Source of the DNA: Blumeriella jaapii | Lineage: Eukaryota; Ascomycota; Leotiomycetes; Helotiales; Drepanopezizaceae | Assembly: GCA_009599575.1 (NCBI GenBank) | Contig: VWND01000024.1 | Coordinates: 310,001-374,000, forward strand | Direction: 5' to 3' | Length of the DNA stretch: 64,000 nucleotides | Part shown: positions 57,991-64,000 of the stretch, one piece after another | How positions within the stretch are numbered: position 1 is the stretch's first letter | Layout: each line of letters opens with the position of its first letter | Program-made: the position numbers and the translations under genes | Notes under the pieces: model-generated | What the model was told of the DNA's origin: nothing | The model's database searches: none | Seen by the model: only the letters and a program-made list of their open reading frames with translations

Positions 57991-58092
57991 TTTCGCTAAG
58001 TCAATTTATTTTTATCGTTATTTTTTTTTTTATTATTATCGCTATTTTTTTTAAATTTAAAAGCAACGGCAAGCTAAAAAAAATTAATATTA

Positions 58093-58683
58093 AACGAATT
58101 CGCAAAATATTCGATTTATTTTAATTAAGGTTTTTATAATAGCCGTAATCGAATTTTAAATTACAATTACGATATTTTCGTAAAAATTTAAAATTTAATT
58201 CAATTGGTTAAAATAAATCCGAGCGACGTTTTCGAAACGTCGGAAAATACGTTTTATATTAGCGTCGTTAAATAAAAGGGCCGGCGCAGCCAAAGCTTTC
58301 AAAACAGCAGCAGCCGTTAAACCGGCAAAAACGGGCGTAGCAGCAGCAGCGGCAATTCGAGCCGCGGCGCGATTCGCACGATTTTCGATTATTATAAAAG
58401 CCGAAGCGTTATTTTTTTTTAAACGATTTATATAAGCGTCGTAAATAATAAAATCGATAAAAGTTTTAGCAAAAGCTTTGGCTTCGGCAGCAAAAGAAAA
58501 AAAAGCGGCAGCGGCGATAATAATATCGAAACGATTTATAAAATCGTTAAAGCTCGCGAAAAAGATTTGCGCTTCGATAGCGCGTGCGATAGGAATTTGT
58601 AATTAATTAAAAGCGAATTCGAATAAAAGTTTAAGAAATTTATAAAAAAGCATTAAATATACGAAGTTTTACAGCGGTTGCAT
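58093..58683 (-). pseudogene. Element F copy of the antisense accessory ORF
   Basis: Starts at ATG 58,683 on the minus strand, opposite pol, and runs 591 bp to the same GAATTCGTT end point as in A. Stops are TAA only (for example after MQPL and after FN). Ala-rich centre retained (AARIAAAAATPVFAG-like). Confidence 0.6.
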
Positions 58684-59135
58684 TTTACGCTAAAAAATTC
58701 GAAAACGCAAAAAAGCAAAAAGTCCGCTATAATATTTTCGCGTAAAATCAGGCGGACGCACCGAAAGCAAATAAAAATTAAAAGCATTTTGAAAATTCGC
58801 GGCGAACGCGGCGAAAAACAGTTAATTAAAATAAAAAAAAGCTGACGAAAAAATAAAAAAAAAAAAAAAAAAAAAAAAGTTAAGCAGAAAAATAACGGCC
58901 ATTTTAAAAAAAAAAGCTTTTTCAACGAAAATGCGAAGCGCTACCGAAAACAAAAAAAACAAAACAGCAAAACAATTATAATTCACGACCGAAAGCGAAA
59001 AAACAGCTATAATTTACGATCAAAAGCGAAAAAAACCGCACGTTATTTCGAAAGCGTAACGCACGTTATATACGGAAGCATACGCATAAAAAAATCAATC
59101 GCTTTTAAAAATTAAAAGCTTAAAAGAAAAAGTAA

Positions 59136-59548
59136 TATTAAAAATTAATATCATATATATAAATCAAATAATCCGCCAAAACTTTCTATCTTTTACCAAT
59201 TTTCGAATAGCATTTTCTGCGAATAGACCGTAAGGGCCGGATAGTATTATAAAAGCTGAAAATAACATTTAGATAAAACATTTTATAAAAATAATTGCTA
59301 AAAAATTAATTATTAAAATTATATTAAAAAAAATAAAAAAAGATCGGAATAGAGGCTGGAAAAGCATATTAAATGGAATTCGCCTAGTTTCCTGGAAAAT
59401 ACTTTTTTCGAAGGCTCCACCCCTCTTTTTGTATTTATATACGCCTTTTATTAAAAATATAAAAGATAGAAATCAGTCTGACTATCAACCCAATTTTATT
59501 TGAGTTCTATTGTCTGAACTAGTGTTTCCCTGCCTTTCAATCCTTACA
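59136..59548 (+). repeat. Element F 3' LTR
   Basis: 413 bp. The inner end is fully decayed (TATTAAAAATTAATATCATA for TGTCAGGAACCAATATCACG), the outer end intact (CCTGCCTTTCAATCCTTACA). Confidence 0.9.
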
Positions 59549-59553
59549 AAATT

Positions 59554-60077
59554 AATATTAATCGCTCGTCGTATCGAAAATACTAATAAAATTATTAACG
59601 ACGAAACGAAAAATAATAAACGACGAAACGAACGCAAAAAAAAAAAAAAAAAAAAAAAAGATTTATATTTACGATTAAAACTTAAAAGCTAAAACAAATA
59701 CATATTATTCTCGATTCGAAAATACGTTATAAAAAAAAAACAAAAGCGAAAAAACGACAATTTTAATAAAATTCTTTAGAATTCTAAAATTTTTAACGAC
59801 TTTTTTTATTTTTCGAAATGCAATCGCTGCCAAAAGGCAAAGCATCGTATAGCCAATTATTTAAAAATCGAATATTATAAATGCAATAAAAAAATATATA
59901 ATTTTAAATTATTTCGAAGCTAACAAATCTAAAAATTCGGAAAAAGCTTCCGCTCGATTTTAATTTCGTTATTGCTAATAAAATCGAGCGAAAAAAAAAA
60001 ACAAAAAATAATAATTTCAGTCGAAATTAAAAAAATCAAAAGCGAAACTCGTACGAAACGAGCTTTTATCGATTGCG
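59554..60077 (+). pseudogene. Element E gag, second fragment
   Basis: Continues the gag frame cut at 52,193 (ISLARRIENTNKIINDETKN-like text from about 59,553) through the zinc-knuckle region, and stops at the family D LTR. Confidence 0.65.
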
Positions 60078-60518
60078 TGTCACAGCTAGCTTAAGGATAA
60101 TCAGAAGGGTGATATAGACCAAAAGGTACGTATATAAATTAAAAAAAAAACACCGAGCTAGAATGCTCGGGGTCGCGAACTTTATATACAATGGGTTGCG
60201 CTTATGGGTTACGTGACTTAGCGCGAGGCCTAGTGGCCGAGATGGTCCGTGCTTAAACCTTAATCTAATACCACCAGCATTTATACTATTAGCAATCATA
60301 CCATTGGCAGCTATACTACTAGCCAGGCCAAGATCGTAATACTATCTTTTTTCTTCGAAAAACTGCGTTTTCGCAGTTGCAGTCATGGATCTATCGTTTT
60401 TTAATTTAATATAATTTTTTCTGCTTTCGTTGTAAGCTTGCAACCATGCGAAAAATGCTCGTGAAAAGCTTTTAACGGTAGGATGCGATCGGTGGAATAT
60501 TTAAAAAATATAAAAGGC
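60078..60518 (+). mobile_element. Family D element (D2): LTR plus start of interior, cut by G
   Basis: TGTCACAGCTAGC at 60,078 matches D1. The LTR may end at ACTAGCCA (60,325). A following ATG at 60,385 could be a gag start but has an early stop. Element G begins at 60,519. The right end is outside the window. Confidence 0.55.
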
Positions 60519-61216
60519 TGTCAGGAACCAACATCACGTATATAAGTCAGGTGATCCGCCAAGACCCTCTGCCTCCTACCAACCCTCGAATAATATTCTC
60601 TGCGGATAGGCCGTGGGGGCCGGATAATATTATAAAAGTTGGAAATAATATTTAAGTAAAATATTTTATAAGAATAATTATTAAAAAACCAGTTATTAAA
60701 GTTATATTAAAAAAAATTAAGAAAAAGTCGGAATAAGGGCTGGAAAAACATATTAAATAAAATTCGCCTGGTTTTCTGGGAAATACTTTTCTCGAAGGCT
60801 TCACCTTTCCTTTTGTACTTATACACGTTTTCTATTAGAAATATAAAAAATAAAAATTAATCTGATTATTAATTTAATTTTATTTAAGCTTTATTATCTG
60901 AACTAATATTTTCCTGCTTTTTAATTTTTATATTTTGATTTTTTTATTTATCGAAACGGCAGTTCGATATTATTAAAACAATTTTTTATTATATTATTAT
61001 ATTTATATCGTTATTATCGATATTATAACTTTTCGCATTCGCAGCGAATAAGTATTTTCAGCTATTTAAAAAGATTTAGCGCTTTCGGCTGTTTAGAAAA
61101 ATTTCGTATTATCGTTTTTTTTAACGTTACCAGTTTTATTAAAAGTCGAAAATACTCCACCACCAAAGCGCGACGATTTTCTAATTCTTTTTATCGAAAA
61201 AATTATTAAAAAAAGG
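60519..61216 (+). mobile_element. Element G: gypsy copy, 5' LTR and leader only
   Basis: LTR 60,519-60,932 starts TGTCAGGAACC. The interior leader (TATCGAAACGGCAGTTCGATA) and gag beginning are collinear with E and F up to 61,216, where element H enters. Confidence 0.75.
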
Positions 61217-61413
61217 TGTCAAGGGGTGCGAACGAGCAGAAGGTTCGTAGATGATTTGCATTAACTACGGGGTTCTAAGTTTAGAAGTGTCGTAAGGTTT
61301 AAGATACAGTGTGTGCGGGCTCCGATATCACGTGACAACAACGTGATCTTCGGACCACGTGACCAACGAATTAACGTTTTATTTTTTTATATATGGTTTT
61401 TCTTTTTATTTTT

Positions 61414-62127
61414 TTATTTAATTTTTTTATCGTCGGAATTTATTTTTATAAATCGAGCTTCGTTCGCGAAGCGCGTTTGTAAACGAATACGAAGTTTAGC
61501 TGAATTTGTAAAAGAAGCAAATTTTTTTAGTTTCGGTAGCAAAATAACAGATGTTCTGGCGACGGAAAAAGAATTGATTATAGTCGTTTTGTGCGTGGTA
61601 CGTGTTATAAAAGTTTTTTTTAATAGTATAATATTATTTTCGTTATTTATGATTTTGATACGTTTTTTATTAGCAGTTTTAGTTTTAGCCAATTTTGATT
61701 TAATCGGGTAAAATTTATAAAAGAATTTTAAAACGAATTCTGCTATAAAATTGTATGCGTTAACAACGTTTTTTAATGGTTTTTAAAACTGGTTTTCCGC
61801 GCTGTAGCCACGTTATTATATAAAATAAAAAAAGTTAAAGTTTCGTTTGAAATCGAAGATAATATTTATAGTTTATAACAAATTTTTATCGGCGTTTATA
61901 AAAATTAGCGGTGAAAAAAGGTTTTTTTGCTTTGGGAGGAGATCGTCGTGGGCAGGTTTGAATAGGTTGGTGTGGAAAACAAAATAAAATAATTCTTGCT
62001 CGAAAAACAGTTTCAATTTATAATTATAAAAATTTAGAACTTCGGCGATTTTGTAAAAACCGTAAAACTTATTATTAAGCTTTTTAATTGGTTTGGTGAA
62101 AATTATATTACGTTTATTAAAAAACAC
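61414..62127 (-). pseudogene. Element H pol C-terminus (integrase GPF-type module)
   Basis: Frame 61,873-62,127 reads KKLNNKFYGFYKIAEVLNF, YNYKLKL and FYFVFHTNLFKPA, matching the post-catalytic integrase module (GPF...YKLxLP...PVFHVSLL) of Ty3/gypsy with Pro-to-Phe type RIP changes. A further minus frame to 61,414 (SFSVARTSVILLPKLKKF) may be the pol tail. Confidence 0.65.
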
Positions 62128-64000
62128 GCTGTTTTTTATTCGATAAGCAGGCGCTGGTTGGCGGTTTCGGTTAAAATAATATTTTTGATCGGCTAGCGCT
62201 GAAATCAGATTTGTGCGTAAAAGTAGTTTTATTTTTTTTATTTTGTCGGCAAAATTGTTTTTTTTAGTATTTGCTATTTGTAGAATGCGTAAAATAAATT
62301 TTAAAATAAATTTAAATAAAAAAAAGCTTATTCGTGAATGGAAATTTTTATTAGCGTAAAAAAGGGAAATTCCGGTAAAAGCGTTTACAGCGTTATTAGC
62401 TGCGAATTCGGCTAAAAAAAACCAATTTTCCCAGTTTTTTTAAACGTATTTAACAAATTGTTTTAAATAAAAAAGCAGGTATGCGTTCGCGTTTTCGATT
62501 TGGCCGTTTGTTTCGAAGTAAAAGCTGGTGGATAGCGTAATATTGGTTTCGAAACGGTGATTAATAGCTTTTCAGAATTATAAAACAAACAGGAAACTTC
62601 GGTCGGAAATTATAAAATCGGAAAGATTATATAAACGCTAAATATTTTTACAAAACAATTTGGCTAAGTTTGTTGCTTTTATAATAATATAGCAAGCTGT
62701 ATAATATCGTTTTTTAATAAAGCGACAAATTATTATTATAATTAAGTTGTTTCGATTTTTATGTTTTTTTATAAGAAAAAAACTTATAAAATCGACCGAT
62801 ATATAATTTTATCGGCGTAACGGAATAAATAAAAGTTTGAAAAGATTTTGATATCGTTGATTAATATTTGTATTGCGAAAATAGCCGTTGCAATTTCGTA
62901 TAAATTTTTTGCAATTTTTAGAAATTAATAACCAGTAATAATTTTTATTAATAATTTTAAAAAGCTTGTTTTTGCCGGAATAATTTGTTTTTATTAAATC
63001 GTAGGCTATTTATAAAAGCCAGGTACAAATAGGAACGTTTAAATCTGATATATCAGAAACGTATAATCGGTTTCGGAAGTACAATTTGTTATTGCGTATA
63101 ATACATTTAAAGAGTTGTAAGATTTTGGATTTCGGAATACCTTTTGGTTTAAGCATTTCCTTTTTGATAATAATTTATAATTTATTAATAAAATAGTATT
63201 TATTTAAAAGTCGTAAAAGCTTTTCGTCGTCTGCTTCGGATACTGGTTTTAACAAAGTTAAAAAGGCGTTTAAGATTTCAGTTGGAAAAGCGTTTAAGAC
63301 TTTAATTAGGTAGTGTTTTTTGAAAAAAGTTTAGTTTTGAAACTGGATTTTTTCGTTTGAAAAGTTCTGAGAAAGGTTTTGAAAACGTCGGGTTAAAAAA
63401 TCAGATTTATTATGTTTTTCAGGTTTGAAAATGATTACAAAGTTAAAACCAGCTAAAAATTTGCTTTATCGTATTTAACGTCGGTTAAATTGCTTAATTA
63501 TTATAAAATATTTTAAATTTCGGTAGTTTGTAAATATTCGGATCGGATAAGCAGCTTTTTATAATTCGGCTCGCTAGCTTTCGAAACAGCGTATAATAGC
63601 GAAGAGTTTTTTATCGTAGATTTCGTAATTGCATTCGGCTGAATCGAATTTTTTTAATATAAAAGCGATTGAATAAAATACTTTTATATTGTTTTTTTGA
63701 AAAAAAATCTCTGAAAAAAAACGTAGTTAAAAGCGTCGGTTTTAATAAATATTTTTTTATCGGAATTAAAATAAACTAACGTAAATGCCGTAATAAAAGC
63801 TGATTTAAAAAACTCGAAAACCTTAATATAATCGTCGTTAAAATTTCATTTAATGTTTTTTTTTATTAAATTTATTAAAAAAATAACGATACGAAAAAAG
63901 CTTTTAATAAACCTTCGGTAGAAATTTGCAAAATTTAAAAACGCTTATACGTTTTTAATATTGGAAAAGAACTTTTAATTAATAATAGCTTTTAATTTCT
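62128..64000 (-). pseudogene. Element H pol, RIP-degraded integrase and upstream
   Basis: Very AT-rich and collinear with minus-strand pol, but with stops in every frame. No frame above 60 codons survives and individual motifs are too eroded to place with confidence. Confidence 0.4.

Larger units (their letters stand above)
52194..59548 (+). mobile_element. Element F: complete gypsy copy nested in gag of E
   Basis: LTRs 52,194-52,606 and 59,136-59,548 (both 413 bp), perfect target duplication AAATT (52,189-52,193 and 59,549-59,553), total 7,355 bp. No insertion inside, so it is the reference copy of the family in this window: gag, RT, RNase H, integrase and chromodomain on plus, accessory ORF on minus. 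Confidence 0.93.
50559..60077 (+). mobile_element. Element E: gypsy copy in plus orientation, 5' part only, split by F
   Basis: 5' LTR at 50,559-50,972, then gag to 52,193, then complete element F, then gag resumes at 59,554. It is cut at 60,078 by a family D LTR. About 2.16 kb of E itself is visible; the rest would lie beyond the later insertions. Confidence 0.8.
61217..64000 (-). mobile_element. Element H: unrelated Ty3/gypsy element, 3' part, runs off the window
   Basis: Begins TGTCAAGGGGTGCGAACG inside G, presumably its 3' LTR seen in reverse. The LTR's inner end cannot be set without the partner. The minus strand then carries pol. The LTR portion is almost free of RIP, the interior heavily decayed. 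No TSD can be read because the other end is missing. Confidence 0.65.

Noticed and set aside
61313..61711. 132-codon plus-strand frame in element H, at first sight a third antisense ORF
   Set aside because: The opposite strand is also open and reads as a plausible pol tail (SFSVARTSVILLPKLKKF). The plus reading is Phe/Leu/Ile-rich as expected from AT bias, and there is only one copy to compare.

Overview
This window looks like a piece of a filamentous ascomycete (Pezizomycotina) chromosome. Short GT-AG introns (60, 115, 178 and 270 bp, two with a recognisable CTAAC branch site), fungal housekeeping proteins, and C-to-T/G-to-A decayed repeats of the repeat-induced point mutation (RIP) type all point that way. 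I cannot fix the class from sequence alone. No rRNA, tRNA or CRISPR array was seen.

The window has two compartments. Bases 1 to about 25,600 are gene-bearing DNA of ordinary composition. In order they hold: a 5'-truncated repeat-rich coiled-coil gene (+); mitochondrial DEAD-box helicase MRH4 (-); ribosome-biogenesis genes NIP7 (-) and NOC3 (+), divergent across a 227-bp shared promoter; a 90-residue protein with a C-terminal ubiquitin-interacting-motif-like helix (-); an intron-split gene for a 2,319-residue coiled-coil protein (+); a Frm2/Hbn1-type nitroreductase (-); and a flavodoxin-less FAD/NADPH reductase (-) divergent from a DJ-1/PfpI-like gene (+). The two largest coiled-coil genes have grown by internal duplication.

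Bases from about 25,600 to 64,000 are a very AT-rich block with no intact host gene, built almost entirely of nested LTR retrotransposons. The order of insertion can be read from target-site duplications. Chromodomain Ty3/gypsy element C (27,096-50,041, TSD GTACC) contains a second copy A of the same family (28,618-44,200, TSD ATAAC). A contains a Ty1/copia element B (31,959-40,182, TSD TTTCT, decayed to TTTTT on the right). To the right, an LTR of a third family (D1) is split by gypsy copy E. E is split by a complete copy F (52,194-59,548, TSD AAATT) and by a second family-D LTR (D2). D2 is followed by gypsy copy G, which is split by an unrelated gypsy element H that runs off the window. After subtracting insertions, A, C and F measure 7,354, 7,358 and 7,355 bp.

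The most unusual signal is a coding frame on the strand opposite gag-pol, between the end of pol and the 3' LTR. It is present in all three chromodomain-gypsy copies (A, C, F; ATG to a common point 591, 597 and 591 bp, all in frame). A separate, unrelated antisense frame occupies the same position in copia element B and includes an AT-hook-like GRPR. These look like accessory antisense genes of the retrotransposons, killed by RIP (in-frame stops are TAA/TAG only).
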